DNA of 64,000 bases from Mya arenaria (taxonomy: Eukaryota > Mollusca > Bivalvia > Myida > Myidae), in assembly GCF_026914265.1 (NCBI RefSeq), contig NC_069133.1:12613375-12677374 (forward strand), in the 5' to 3' direction. Below, piece after piece: positions 1 through 12,233 of the stretch (within the stretch, counting starts at the first letter, position 1; each line of letters begins with the position of its first letter). The position numbers and the translations under genes are program-made. Below the pieces are notes generated by a model. It was not told the DNA's origin. It saw only the letters and a list, made by a program, of their open reading frames with translations, and searched no databases.

Positions 1-592
1 CCAATACTATGTCAATTGTATGTGGCACCATAGCCGCTATACGGCACACGAATATTTGGCCATCGGGCGGACGGTTTATATGTGTGAATACTATCACAAG
101 ACACCCGACCAAGCCAGCAGTCAGCCACGCTGCCGCTATTCTCCCATGACGAAGCCATTTCTGTCTTGACTTCCAAAAATGAACCAAAGGAAACACAATC
201 GCCACGAACCGGTCGATAGATATAAGTTGCAGTGATATCATTGAGCAGATTAAGGTTACCATGATCCCCGCTGTCCGCGCCACACAGAACGACCATACGG
301 ACCGGATTTCCGGGTAGATATACTCCACAACATACAGCAGCATTATACATCCCATGAGCAGGTCGGCCAGTGCCAGGTTCCCGATTAATGAATAAATACT
401 CCCCTTGAACATATGTCTACATTTGTAAAGGCTAATCAGAATTAAGGTATTTCCACCTATTGCGGTGACAAATATAATTATTGATGCAACGAAACGATAA
501 ATTAAATACGTGTCTGAAAATACACAAGCGAAGTCGATCGTTCGATTGTCACTGTAACGATTCACTTTATAGTTCGAAAGTGTTGTATCCAT
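1..592 (-). CDS. class A (rhodopsin-like) GPCR, 5' exon, truncated by window edge
   Basis: Reading the minus strand from the ATG at 592-590 gives 197 open codons that run off the window. The Met is the first one after an in-frame TGA upstream. Visible landmarks: an N-terminal NRT glycosylation site (residues 16-18); TM1 with GGNTLIL (conserved Asn); TM2 with NLALADLLMG (conserved Asp); VWSFC before TM3 (extracellular-loop Trp and TM3 Cys); the TM3 end SIDRFVAIVFPL, where the usual DRY is DRF; and TM4 with AAAWLTAGL. This is a seven-helix receptor signalling through G proteins at the plasma membrane. The ligand cannot be told from this part: the pattern resembles amine/adenosine/orphan receptors, which is inference. 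TM5-TM7 lie outside the window. A different frame over 12-350 is also open but is a shadow. Confidence 0.88.
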   Translation of the reverse strand, partial: MDTTLSNYKVNRYSDNRTIDFACVFSDTYLIYRFVASIIIFVTAIGGNTLILISLYKCRHMFKGSIYSLIGNLALADLLMGCIMLLYVVEYIYPEIRSVWSFCVARTAGIMVTLICSMISLQLISIDRFVAIVFPLVHFWKSRQKWLRHGRIAAAWLTAGLVGCLVIVFTHINRPPDGQIFVCRIAAMVPHTIDIVL

Positions 593-849
593 TTTTAAGA
601 GCACAAATCTGTTGTTAAAAAGGCTAAATAATGAGTCTGATTTGACAATTTTTCACCGATATAATATCAAAATAATTTTCCCATTTGTACAAGTAGTAAA
701 ACAGTATTGTGGTCTGTCATTATATTCATCTGACAAAACTTCATGGTTCAATATTTTTTTGTGATTTTATCGCGAACACGTTACTGTTTTGTATCGCTTG
801 TCGTGGTATCCAGTACAAACAGAGGTTGATCCACTTGAATAATTTTTTA
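593..849. other. GPCR 5' flank, no gene
   Basis: AT-rich sequence between the receptor start and its decayed copy. It would hold the receptor 5' UTR or promoter. No clear TATA-type signal or other element was recognised. Confidence 0.4.
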
Positions 850-1010
850 TGTGCCTAAGTTTATAAAGGCTGAACAGAATAAATATATTTCCACACATTA
901 CCGTTACAGATATAGGCATAGATGCAACGAAACGATAAAGAAATTACGTGTCTGCATATACGCAGGCAAAATCGACTGTCACTGTAACGATTCACTATAT
1001 AATTTGACAA
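850..1010 (-). pseudogene. decayed partial copy of the GPCR 5' exon
   Basis: This stretch aligns by eye to 405-580, the start and TM1 of the neighbouring receptor gene, in the same orientation. Shared blocks include GATGCAACGAAACGATAAA, ACGTGTCTG and CACTGTAACGATTCACT. It has small indels and base changes that break the frame, and the upstream 5' region is not matched equally well. It is therefore a tandem duplicate remnant and not a gene. Plus-strand translation of the same bases yields a meaningless 75-aa ORF. Confidence 0.7.
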
Positions 1011-1339
1011 TTTTGTTTCTATTACAAGTTAGGGAAATTGCAATACTTAAGTCTGTCTTGATATTTATTCACCGATAAAATAAATCCTCCCTTTAGTTCC
1101 GTGTTATTTCAACTGACAGAACAGTTTTGTGATTTCCTTGTTCATCACTTGTCAATAAAAGAAGTACATGTTCCAACCGTGACGTCACCGTCACTCGCAA
1201 TAGTTGCCGTTAGAATGTTTTTTCATTGTTAAAACAATGTAGTTGTTTAGTTTAAACATATTTATTTTACAACGATTGTGAAACAAGTTACTACAACATT
1301 ATATTAATCACTTTCGTTGGCACGATTTGACGCGAGAGT

Positions 1340-1502
1340 GTGGTCTTGTGTTGTGGGAGAAACAGCAGATCCCGGAGAAAACCCACTTGTCCAGCTTGGT
1401 GACCACTAACCAAGCTCACATGCGCCCAAGCCGGGAATCGAACCCGACCGGGTCGCCTAGGTGAGAAGCGAGTGCGCTAACCACTGCGCTAACCGGACAA
1501 CC
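1340..1502 (-). mobile_element. tRNA-derived SINE
   Basis: On the minus strand the head reads like a tRNA gene. An A-box-like segment lies at 1472-1491 (TTAGCGCAGTGGTTAGCGC read on minus). A B box GGTTCGATTCC lies at 1434-1444. The 3' body contains CGGAGAAAACCCAC, a segment I associate with widespread invertebrate SINEs of the MESC type (from memory, not verified). The tRNA part is RNA polymerase III promoter-like. The cloverleaf is not intact enough to be called a functional tRNA. Confidence 0.7.
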
Positions 1503-1699
1503 AAATGTAGTTGTGTTGTCCATGCTTTACACATTTCTCTCGGAAACCATGCAACTATGGGATATAGGTTTAGTTTTATTTCTAATTGATTTCCTTTCAA
1601 TAATTATATAATATACGGTATGCTAACCGTCAACATGTCCTGAAGGTGAAGTGTGTCTTTACTGGAGAACAAAACATTTACCGTGTATAAGTAGCTAGT

Positions 1700-2440
1700 T
1701 CTAGGAAATGAAGGGGGCATATCTATATCTCGTGTTAGGAAAAGAAGGGGGGATTATATATATCTCGTATTAAGAAATAAAAGGGGCATATCAATACTTT
1801 ATGTTAGAAAATAAATGGGTTATATCAATACGTTGTGGTAAGAAATTAATGGGGCGTATCAATCCATTGTGTGAGAAACTAAAAGGGGCATATTTATTCT
1901 TGTGTTAGGTAATAAAGGGTGCATATCAATTCCTTTTGTTATGAAAAATAAAAGGGACATATCAATACCTTGTGTTAGGAAAAAAAGGTATATCAATACA
2001 TTGTGGTTGAAATTGGGCGTATCAATACCTTGTGTAAGAAAATAAAGGGGATATATCAATACATTTTGTTAGAAAATTAAGCGGCATATCATTACCTTGT
2101 GCTCGGAAATAAAGGGGTCATATCAAAACTTTTTGTTAGGTAATAAAGGGGGCATATCAATATCAAGTTGTATTTAACAATAAATGGTGCCTATCAGTAC
2201 CTTGTGTAAGGCAATAAGGGGGCATATCAATACCTCGTGTTAGGAAATAAAGGGGGCATATCAATACCTCGTGTTAGGAAATAAAGGGGGCATATCAATA
2301 CCTCGTGTTAGGAAATAAAGGGGGCATATCAATACCTTATGTTAGGTAATAAAGGGGAAACATCAACAAATGGTGCCTATCAATACCTTGTGTTATGCAA
2401 TGCAGAGGCATATCAATACCTCGTGCCCAGAAAGTACCAT
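1700..2440. repeat. minisatellite, about 34-35 bp unit
   Basis: About 20 imperfect tandem units with the core GGCATATCAATACCT, TGTGTTAGGAAATAAAGG. The units at 2219-2330 are nearly identical, while the outer ones are diverged and length-variable. This is the usual pattern of an array homogenised at one end. Open frames across it are products of the repeat. Confidence 0.9.
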
Positions 2441-2629
2441 CAGGGAATATACATAATGGGCCGAAAATCGGCGTTAATCGAATTTATCGGGTCGTCACTG
2501 CTTATCCGACGATCGGCGACTTTGCACCGGTTTTTCGATTATTTTTTTTATGAACATCATGTGTTGTTGTTTTTTACTTTGAATTACATGTGCCACCTAT
2601 AATTGGCTCACCATGTAACGGAGACGAAC

Positions 2630-5560
2630 ATTTAAGTGGTATTTACTTGAATGAATATTCAGTTGGTAGCCTAGATGTTCATATTAGTGATTATCATATA
2701 CTTATTGTTGGTGATTTAAATGCCCAAACGTCAGATAAAGATTTTAAGATTTAAATGAGTCTATACCCATTGACGAAAAGGGAAATGTACCTTTTTGAGT
2801 GATCAAGCTGAAGTTTTATCAAGTACTTGTTACAAGCGAACATCACATGACACAGTGTGTAACCCCCAAGGTCGACACTTACTTAATTTGTGTAAGACGT
2901 TTCCATGCTTACTGGTAATGGCCGAGTTGGTGATGATAAATATATAGGTGGCTATATTTATTTGGGAAGTGGTGGTAAAAGTGTTATAGATTATGTATTG
3001 CTATGCAAGGAACTATTGGAATGTTTCATTATTTTTTCAATTGGTGAAAGGACAGAATCTGGCCATTTGGCTCTTGAAGCTGTTATTAATTCTAATGTCG
3101 GTTGTCATTACAGTAGAGGAAATGAAGCTAAAACACATATTAAGTATGTATTTAATGACTGTACACTGCCTAGATAAAGACAGAATAGTGTAGATATGTT
3201 TAATTCCTATAAGATGACTAACTTATTTGGTAGCCTTAGAAATGTGTCAATCGATGTTGATGAAATATTATGTTCAATTTGAAGTGATTTCAAAAGTTGC
3301 TTGCAAAGTGGTTGTAGCACATCCAAAACGATTGATGCTCGCCAAAACCGACCCCCTTTGTTTGATAAGATGTGTTATAATCTAAAGTCAGAGAAACTCA
3401 AAGCCCTGAGAAACTTTCACAAAGTGGGCACAGAGGATAACTTTAATGTATATATCGACTCAAAGTGTCGTTTTAAAGACACGTGCGATACGAAGAAATA
3501 TCATTATTATAATATAAAACTCGACGAACTTGAGAAAAATGTCAAATAATCCAGATCTTTCTGGGGGAAAAACTCATAGCCTTATCTGGTAGACAGAATA
3601 TATCAAACTCTATATCTAATGACGACTGGTTTGAACATTTTGAGTCCTTGTTTAGCACTAATATTGAAGTGGCAGATTTACACGTGAATGATGTCAATTA
3701 AGATTTTGACGAAAAAGAAGATGCTTTATGTATGAAATAAAGGATGAGGAAATACTAAGCAGTGGCAAAAGTCTTAAAGCATAAAACAGTGCCAGACAAG
3801 ACGGAATACCCACGAACTTCTTTATTAACGCCCACGAGACTTTTAACCCTATTATGTTAGCATTTCTTAACTGGATACTTTCAACGGGCATATACCCACA
3901 CTATTGGAGCATGGCGAGCATAGTTCCCATTCATAAAAAGGTGATTGTAATGCTTTAGAAGCTGCTATACAAAAACATTATCCCATAAACGCGGGAAATT
4001 ATTCGTGGCGTTCGTCAATTTCAAAACTGCGTTCGATTCTGTCCTTAAAGGCAAACTATGGGAAGTTTTGATAAATGCGAACGTAAAGGGAAATTTACTT
4101 AGTGTCCTTCAAGGAATGTATAAAACTGTCCGTGATAGCGTCCGTACCAACAGTGGATTGACCAACCAATTCGATTGTAAGCTTGGCCTGAAGCAGAGTT
4201 GTATGGCTTCGCCGAAATTGTTCACGTTCTTTATCAACGAACTAGTTTTATACTTCAGAAATAGGTGTACGAGGGATACAATTACGGCCATGCGATATTG
4301 ACATATTTAGTCCTCTGTTCGCTGATGATGTGGCTTTCATGGCGGACACAATAGCTGAACTTTAAAGACAACTGCGTTTGGTCCAGGAATTCTGCCGAGA
4401 TAACTTTTTAACAGTGAACACACAACAAACCAAAGTCGTGGTCTTCAAAAACGGGGGACGTCCTTCACAGAACGAGAAGTGGTACTATGGGGGCAAGTTA
4501 TTATCTGTTGAACCAAACTTTTTCATACGTCGGAATAACATTTTCTCCCACCTCAGATAAGTGGATCCAAAAGTTTAGCCATGCTAGAAATTCTTATCTT
4601 GCCCACGGGCAAAGATAAATCAACTACCCGAATGGAACTCCGGTTTTATTGTTAGCACACAATTACCTCCCTTGTTGAAGACTGTCGTCTGTAGCATCAT
4701 GGAAACTTTGTCTTGTGGCAAAATTTAGAATGGTAATTTATTTTTTTTCGCTTCAAATGACACCATAAAAAGTTTTCACGCACCATTCAAGAAATAATGC
4801 TGAACTCTCCTCAGAACTATTTAAAGACCGATTTGACTATTAACATAATCTGCGCGCATATCCATGACAACCACGAATGATCACATATCCATACGCATTT
4901 ATTTTCACTACGCACAAAAGAGTTCCAGCCAAAAAATACATTTTTACTGTATTTGTTTCACTGAGGTGATAGAAAAAGCACATTACATAACCGCTCGCTC
5001 GGTAAACCTCGTTTCCGCAAAACACCCTACGCTAGGGTTGGGATGAACCTATCTTACACTCTCGACCATGGAAGATACTTATATTCTTCATCACTTTCAT
5101 TGAATTACATGGCAGAAGATAACAGTGTTAAAGGCAAGAGGGCATTTAACAGTATTCTTTCATCCATGTACAAATGTGGCAAATTACCAATTACACTCTT
5201 TTTCAAGCTTTTTGACTCAAAGTGTTACCAATTATGTTATACGGATGTGAATTGTGGGGTTTTAAATCTAAAGAAAACATCGAACGTGTTCAGCGTTATG
5301 CATGCAAAAGGTGTATGTGTTCAAATCAAAAGTCATTAAATGCGTTTACGCTTGGTGATTGTGGGCGTTATCCACTAGTATTAAATTCATATGTAAAATG
5401 CATCAACAACTTGTTGAAAATCTTCAATGCCGGAGTCGAGATGCGTGAAACAAATGTTACAACTACCTGTTGGTCACTCATGATACGTTAGCGGTAAATT
5501 GGGCCACTGAGATAAAACGATTACCAGATAAAAATGGGTTTGGGTATGTTTGGACTATTT
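2630..5560 (+). mobile_element. degenerate non-LTR retrotransposon (LINE), endonuclease plus reverse transcriptase
   Basis: Broken pieces of a LINE polyprotein lie in order on the plus strand. Endonuclease remnants: ILIVGDLNAQTSD near 2700-2745 and GKSVIDYVL near 2968-3000, the latter with a following SGHLALE. Reverse transcriptase: AFVNFKTAFDSV near 4005, LGLKQSCMASPKLFTFFIN near 4180-4240, and the FADD catalytic box near 4317 (LFADDVAFMAD). The C-terminal region LPIMLYGCELWGF near 5224 and GDCGRYPL near 5360 is typical of LINE 3' ends. Frameshifts and stops separate all pieces. Known function of the family is target-primed reverse transcription; this copy is dead. The clade was not determined. 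Confidence 0.85.
4590..5040. mobile_element. probable insertion inside the LINE
   Basis: LINE protein similarity stops after about 4560 and resumes near 5085. The intervening segment has no LINE similarity and carries a small hairpin-forming motif (ATCTTGCCCACGGGCAAAGAT near 4600). The boundaries and family are not resolved, and no target-site duplication was identified. Confidence 0.4.
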
Positions 5561-5732
5561 GTACCACTACCAACCGATTTCATTAACCAATTTCATTAAC
5601 CAATTTCACACAATATCTCAATGACCAGTATGTACAACCATGAAGAAAAACCGTTGGACAGTCTCCAAAACTGTGTAAAAGATCTCACTGTGAGCATGAG
5701 CCGTTGACTATACGGAAATACAGACATAGTTA

Positions 5733-6010
5733 TGCACCAGTCATTTGTAACCACGCCCCCCACCAGGTCCGGGATATACCGGGGATAGCCGGGGAAATGG
5801 GCCGTGTTTTTACCTTCCATATGGCCCCGCAGTGCCGGGTGAATGCGGTGGTTTTGTCTTCGCGTCAAATATAGTGGGGAATGGGCCTTACCTAGAGTCC
5901 CTGGGGTGCGGGGGCATTTGGCGGGTGTTTCACCAGCAGTTCACCAAAGTCAAAGTCCCCGCTATTCTCCGGACCTGGGGTGGGGGCCGTGGTAACAATT
6001 GACTGGTGCA
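5733..6010. mobile_element. MITE family A, copy 1
   Basis: Terminal inverted repeats begin TGCACCAGTC and end GACTGGTGCA. The interior is GC-rich with CCGGGGATAGCCGGGGAAA-type segments. The same ends and interior recur at 11950, 35885 and 37936, which defines a non-autonomous family of about 210-300 bp. TTA flanks both ends here, a possible short target duplication. Confidence 0.8.
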
Positions 6011-6660
6011 TTACGCACCATGTACTTGAACTAGAAAGAGGTCGGTATAATAATAATATCGCGCGAAACGAAAGATATTGCAAAGTCTGTAATTAGACTC
6101 AAGTTGAAACAGAGTATCATTTTATACTGATATGTCCAATGTTGCACGACATAAGGTCTGCATTCATTCCATTAAATTTATTAAGAATCATACAATCATA
6201 TTTTTTCATATTTTGATGTCAAGCCGGAACGAGTCCTATGTTAAACATTAATCGTGTTATACTTACTCTGCATTAGAACTATTAATATTGTTAATACAGC
6301 AAAAGTTGTTGAAACTGTGGAAACATTGTTTACGGTTAGATGCTTGCACACACACACAAACTGTATTTTAATTTATATTTCACTTATATTCTTGTGTCAG
6401 GGGACGGAGGCCTATATCACAATAAACGGTTTTATGGTATTGTCTTGCCTTGGATTGCCTTAAATCGGCTTTATTGTCCTTGTATTTCGAGTTTTACTGC
6501 TCTCTAACTATGAAGAGTAAGGGCACTTAAGTTTCTTTCTTTTAATTTGTGTTTAACATGTTATAAGCACTACACTCACATAAAAGTTGTTTAAGATTTT
6601 GACTTCGGAAAAAAGATATGATAGAATGCACTAAAATGCACCTTTTCAGACTAAAAATAG
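6011..6660. other. no gene seen
   Basis: AT-rich unique-looking sequence with a short CA run near 6350. No coding signal, RNA gene or clear repeat was recognised. Confidence 0.4.
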
Positions 6661-6970
6661 TCAACTTTTTTATTTATTGTTATGGAACGAGCCAATTTTT
6701 GCGACAATCCATGGAAACCAGTTATATAAAACTGCTGACAAAAAATTAGATTGCAGATTTTTTATATTTAAGTTAAAAAATTGATGTTTAATGCATTCTT
6801 CTAAAACCGTTAGTAACGGTTTAAGCCATAAAACATTAATTTTCGCGAACAGACATATGAAAATCTGCGAGCTGATCTTTTGTCAGCAATATTTTATCAT
6901 TGGTTTGCAGATTTTTACGCAAAATTTGCTCTTTCCAAGACAAAAAAATAAAAAAAGTTGTAAAAACGGT
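6661..6970. mobile_element. foldback MITE family B, copy 1 (left end lost)
   Basis: The whole element is a loose inverted repeat. GGAACGAGCCAATTTTTGCG on the left pairs with CGCAAAATTTGCTC and TTTCCAAGAC on the right. CTGACAAAAAATTAGAT pairs with ATCTTTTGTCAGCA. The family consensus end TTAAAGCTGCACTCTCACAG is missing here, but the interior matches the full copies at 19094 and 22461. Confidence 0.7.
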
Positions 6971-7294
6971 ATACCTAATTAAGTAAATAAATACAGTAGT
7001 CATTCGTGGTATGGTATAAGGGAGGTAACTCGAAAAGCTCTCGATTGCTGGTATTGTTCAAGTTACATATCTTTTTATTACTCTAAAAAGGTGCGACCAA
7101 AACTCTTCGGGTTTAGGAGGTTTTAATAGCGAAATCTATGAGCTTTTATTTCTTAATGATATCTTATTATTTAAAGTTTAAATGTAAATCTTGCTTAATA
7201 TCACACTCTAGGTGATATAACTAGTGAAAGACACACCGTACTCTGTTTAGATTACGGTGATTTTCTCAAGCTAGTCGAAGCATCTTTAAGCGCT

Positions 7295-7405
<111 letters not shown>

Positions 7406-7439
7406 ATCACCATCAACACTATCATCACCATCATCACCA

Positions 7440-8229
7440 CATATCACGGGGCGGGGCGTCGCCGGTTGCGCCTTCAGCATTAACACCCACCGCCCGGATC
7501 AGCAAGTGCTATAATTAGTTTGTAATACAATATTAAACTTGATATGATGGACAAATTAAATGGCCATATCCTAAATCGGTTGTGATTAACTATTTTGCCA
7601 TAAGTGAATTATTCATTACCTCACAAGTTAAGTGAGTATAATCAATCAAGAATTTTACAATGACGAAAAATACTATACACCGATTTCTGACAAACTCTTC
7701 ACCTTAGTAATTTCATCAGAATGCCCATCTCTTTTCGGTAACTCTAAAAGTGATGCGAATTTAACACTCAGAAAATAGTGGTCAACATTTTATTTTGTCC
7801 AATGAGCAATTTTATAAATATATTTGTTTTTCAGTAAAAAAGAAGTCAGCCGGGATTTTTCCATCTTAATCAGGTGAAGCGGTAAATGTTAAACAACGCT
7901 GGCTGAATGAGTGGGTAGTATGTACTAACATAAAATAAATGGTCATAACGCCTAGTATAATAGGTTTGGTCACAAACTAGTATATTCACAAATCACGAGT
8001 TTCTCAAAATTGTAAAAAAAAATTTTATCACGAATGACACACATAAATTTGTGCAACAGCATGTTTTAGGTCAAGCATAAGAAAAGCATATCTCAGCATT
8101 TTGTTCACAAATGTTGGCCTTTATCGTTGGCCTCAATCGTTATCTTAATTAGCACTTCTCTTACTGTTTGTAGAAGTAATGTGACATCGTTTGTATGCGT
8201 GAACCTAGAACCTGGCCGCTTTATTATCT
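7440..8229. other. no gene seen
   Basis: AT-rich sequence with a short GC-rich patch just after the microsatellite (7445-7500). No coding or repeat signal was recognised beyond that. Confidence 0.4.
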
Positions 8230-8737
8230 TTAAAGCTGCACTCATACAGATCGAACGTTTTGACATTTTTAAAAAAAAAATGTCTTGGAACGAAGCAGTT
8301 TTTGGGAAGATGCATGGAAACCAGTGATTTATGACTGCTGACAAAAAATCACATCGCAGATTTTTATATTTATGATAAAAAATGATGTTTCATGCATTTT
8401 TCTTAAAGAGTTAGTATTGCTTTTAGGCTTTAATCATTAAATTACAAACGTAAATATGAAAAACAGCGATAAGGGTTGGTATTCAATAAAGGTCTTCAGT
8501 CATTCTTATGGTCATACACCATTGACTTAATTCACTTTATTAGGCAGTTATTAATAACAAGTAATCCGATTAGCTACATCGCTCTTAGATCTAATTAAGA
8601 CCAATATTGAATATCAACCCTGATCTTTTGTCTTATATCACTGTTTTTTGCAGATATTTACGCAAAAATTGGCCCATTCAAAGACAAAAAAAGAATAAAG
8701 TTGTCACAACGGTAATATTTGTGAGAGTGCAGCTTAA
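8230..8737. mobile_element. foldback MITE family B, copy 2, carrying a nested element
   Basis: Left end TTAAAGCTGCACTCATACAG and right end GTGAGAGTGCAGCTTAAA. The interior matches family B, but it is about 160 bp longer than the copy at 19094 because another inverted-repeat element sits inside its right half (8473-8628). Confidence 0.8.
8473..8628. mobile_element. MITE family C nested in family B
   Basis: Ends AGGGTTGGTATTCAATA and TATTGAATATCAACCCT are inverted. GAT borders both sides, a possible 3-bp target duplication. The reverse complement of this element matches 20165-20325 (shared GATGTAGCTAATCGGATTAC), so it is a family. Confidence 0.75.
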
Positions 8738-11535
8738 AGATAAGCTGGGAAGTTTGGACTAGTCATCAATCGTAATGCTTTGTTCTGTCAATCATGGAAG
8801 TTTTCAATGTCACTCTGTCATGCAGCCGAGGAATGACTTTAACAAAATGGTTCATAAATTTGAGAGATAAGAAGAGGTTCAGCCACGCACAGTTTCTATA
8901 ACTATTGACGCGTTTATATGACTAGATTTACACACGGGGGCAAATTTACCCCAAGTCTGGAGGTGGGATAAGTTTTCCGCGTGGGTTTAATATATCATTT
9001 AAACGCAAAAAGTATATGCCCGCGGAGGTATTTCGATTTTGGCAAAGTGTAACTGTATATTATAAAATAAAACAAGGAAAGTGTTATAGATACATAGTTA
9101 TTTATCATAATTATCAAACGTTTTTGTTTTTAAAAGTCTCGGCAGACTGTTTCTACAAAGGATTTATTTTCAGCAAAACAAAATCAACTTTGGGTACTTG
9201 GTCTATCTTTGAGACTCATATGCTACCAGAATGGAGTGCTAAACTTCCAAATACATTTGCTAAGCTATCGCACTCCAGTTTTTACTTCAGTTTATACTTT
9301 AAAGATAAGTGTTCAACCTAAAACACATACCTGGTACTTATTTTGTTGTTAGAATGTACCAAACAAGAACACGTGCATTCGAAATGTTTCCTCACAGCTC
9401 TTACAATTATAGTCTTTAAGACACACTATTTCTTTATTATGTGGCCAAAATTTCTGCAACATAGTTCATGAGAGTGGAGTTCGATTTTAAGTAAGTCATC
9501 ACAGCTTATTCATTTTGTTTAATGTATTTTCAACACAAACTATTGGTATTTTATTCAAAATCACTCCTTTTCCATGTACATGTGTACATAAATACCACAG
9601 GGGCGAATGTAAGGCATATAAACGCAGCATATGTCGCATTTAAGAGTATTCATTTATTGTAAAGGTAGTATGTAAGAGCTCTCGCAACTGGTAATTAACT
9701 TATTCATCATCTATTTTGTTCATGAATTATTTATTGATTTTGTATTTTTGACGCATGCGGCTGATACAATATTACATCACCATTAATATTATTGCATCAT
9801 GGTTTAGAATTATATGTTAACGGAGTCTGCGCATTGTTACAGAGTTCGATCAATAACTGCACAGTTACCTGGTATTTGGAAAAAATATACGACCACAAGT
9901 GGATTATGTGTTTATTAAGTGTTTCATAGTGTACAAGAAAACATTTTTTTTTTTATAATTCTCAGATCAAGTGATCACATTAGGGACTGAATCGCTCGAA
10001 TCACATTTCTCGACTGGCAAAAACTGCAGTCCAAATACCAGGTAATCGTCAATATTAGTGCCTGTTAAAAAACCGTGGTAGTTGGAACAGAATGGTGTTT
10101 TGTGGGCATTTTAGCTGATATGTGACATAAGGAATACGCTAGCTTGTTCGGCTCAATTGTCTTCACGTTCGTGGGTATCAAACATAAATGATAAAGTTCG
10201 AAGAAGTTGATGTTTACAACTGAAGTGGAAAACAGGACGTATACTTAAGTGTAAGAAAAGGTTTGTTACAGGTTGCTGCTGAAAAAAAATAGTGGTTGGT
10301 AGGTAAATAACAAATATTAGAAATAATAATGGCAAACATTGGTAAAACCTTCGAATATTACACCTAAACCTCTCATTTCAGGTCAGATGAGCATTCATAT
10401 TTGGTTTATTTGACTGAAAATCACTTGGGGTCCTTTTGGATCACCAAATCATGTCCGACAAAAATAAATCGATCGGTTGTAAAAAACACGGTCGGTCGTA
10501 GTTCTGGCTTCCATAACTTTAATGTTGATATTTATTTTGTTGATGTTTACTACACGTTAACACGTCCCAAAAGGTAATATATATCGTGTTCGCTGGAGTT
10601 CTTTAGCTAGGTCGGTCGGGTAACCCGAAATAAATCTTTTTTTATTAGACCTGATAGGCCTCTGAGCCAGCAAATGATAAATATCACTTACATTTATTAA
10701 CGGGTTTCTTTGCTTCTTGCATTTACATTCAGTCCCTTAGATAATTGTTGACGTTTATGAAAAGACTACACACCAATGACTTCGCATGTAAATGTACGTT
10801 AAGGTGTTATATCCACACCTATATGAATATTGGTACTTGGTGACCCTATATTATTTTGGTATCATTTGAAAGGGTTCGAGGGGGGGGGGGGGTCCGAAGC
10901 TAATATAACAAACGAGCTTGTTTACATATCAAACATTTAATTTCAAAACACGTCTTTTACGTCAGAACTCAGATATAGAGCAGATATACAATCTGTAATA
11001 GCTATTTAGTATAGTGTACGTACTTCCGGTCATTGAATTACTTAATATTACATTGTATAAGCGGGTCGCCTGTCATCAACGTTTAAATGGACTAGACACC
11101 AGATGATACCATTGCAAGAAAAAAACCCGATTTATTTAACATTTATTTCTTTGTTTACAACGTATTGAATCGTACTTACTGATGTACATGTATCACATCG
11201 CTTACGACATATGTATCTTTCGCAGTTTTCGCATGTCACGATTTCCAATGCAAAATTTACTGGATTTGTCTACCACGTAAGTCCCAGCTATTCGGTATAT
11301 ATGTATCTGTGCTTACCACGGGACCCTCACATGCTAACTATACACACTAGAAACTGCGAAACCAGTATGCGCTACTTTTAAACGGGTAAACTCAGTTGAG
11401 ACAGCGGTTTTATATTATTTTAGTCATGGTTGTTCGGCATCATACCAGCTCGTGCTTGTTTTGAGGAAATACTGTATTTTCACATTTTGGGTTCTTTTGG
11501 TGTCTAGTCCCTTTAGCATTAAGGTTGATTGAGCT
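8738..11535. other. intergenic, no gene seen
   Basis: AT-rich sequence. It contains a 16-bp inverted pair (TTACCTGGTATTTGGA near 9864 and TCCAAATACCAGGTAA near 10031) that may bound a short unclassified element. It also contains a G13 run near 10880 and a block at 10500-10625 that recurs at 18035-18145. Open frames of up to 101 codons lack any family match or splice context. Confidence 0.45.
10500..10625. repeat. interspersed repeat D, copy 1
   Basis: Shares about 110 bp with 18035-18145, including AGTTCTGGCTTCCATAACTT, TTAACACGTCC and GTGTTCGCTG. The following GGTCGGGTAACCCGAA motif recurs near 12740 (GGGTCGGGTTACCCGAA), suggesting fragments of one larger family. Confidence 0.6.
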
Positions 11536-11559
11536 TATTATCAGCTAATATGTGGCACA

Positions 11560-11800
11560 CCCGGCGCGCACCTCCCCTAAAATTCTACCTTTTAAATTAA
11601 TATAGGAGAGAAGAAGTATTCAAATACGCTTAAAATTCACCATTTCGAACTAAAAATTGTTCATGTGTTCATGGGGGGGTACCTCTTTAGCCCCCAGCCA
11701 ACACCTCAATCTAAAAATGTTCGGTTCTGAGAGAGGGGCGTAAGCCGTTACGCCCCTAAGTTACGCCCCTCTACCATCAAATCCTCGATCCGCCCCTGTT
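11560..11800. repeat. interspersed repeat E, copy 1
   Basis: Segment beginning GCGCGCACCTCCCCTAAAAT and ending near GATCCGCCCCTG. Related sequence occurs at 24975-25210 (same orientation) and, inverted, at 30165-30385. The conserved points are GAGAGAAG/GAGAAAAG, CACCATTTC and the terminal GGATCCGC-like motif. Confidence 0.55.
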
Positions 11801-11949
11801 TTCCCGATTTTATTTGGAAACAAAATCACCACACAGACTAATTCGGCAACTCACCTGGGTAATAACCAAACTTCCGACATGAAATGTAAACCTACAATAG
11901 AAACGAGATATCAGAAACCTAAAATGCATTTAAAACAATGACCGCTCAA

Positions 11950-12233
11950 TGCACCAGTCAATTGTAACCACCGAGTCTTTCGGTCCATCCAATCCCAGGT
12001 AAAATATCCGCAAACTGGACAAACTGCTGGTAAAATACCCGCCAAATGCCCCCGCTCCCAAGGGAACATCCTAGATAAGACCCATTCCCCGCTATTTTCG
12101 GCGCGAAAACAAAACCACCGCATTCACTTGGCACTGCGGATCCCCCTGGTAGGTAAAACACGGTCCATTTCCCCCACTTTCCCCGGTAAACCCCCGAGCC
12201 TGGGGGGGGGGCGTGCTAACAATTGACTGGTGC
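11950..12233. mobile_element. MITE family A, copy 2
   Basis: Left end TGCACCAGTCAATTGTAACC and right end AATTGACTGGTG, inverted relative to each other. The interior matches the other copies in reverse orientation. Open frames inside (11911-12161) are repeat-derived. Confidence 0.8.

Noticed and set aside
1430..1502. Functional tRNA gene
   Set aside because: A and B boxes are present, but the stem pairing is poor and the sequence continues into a SINE body.
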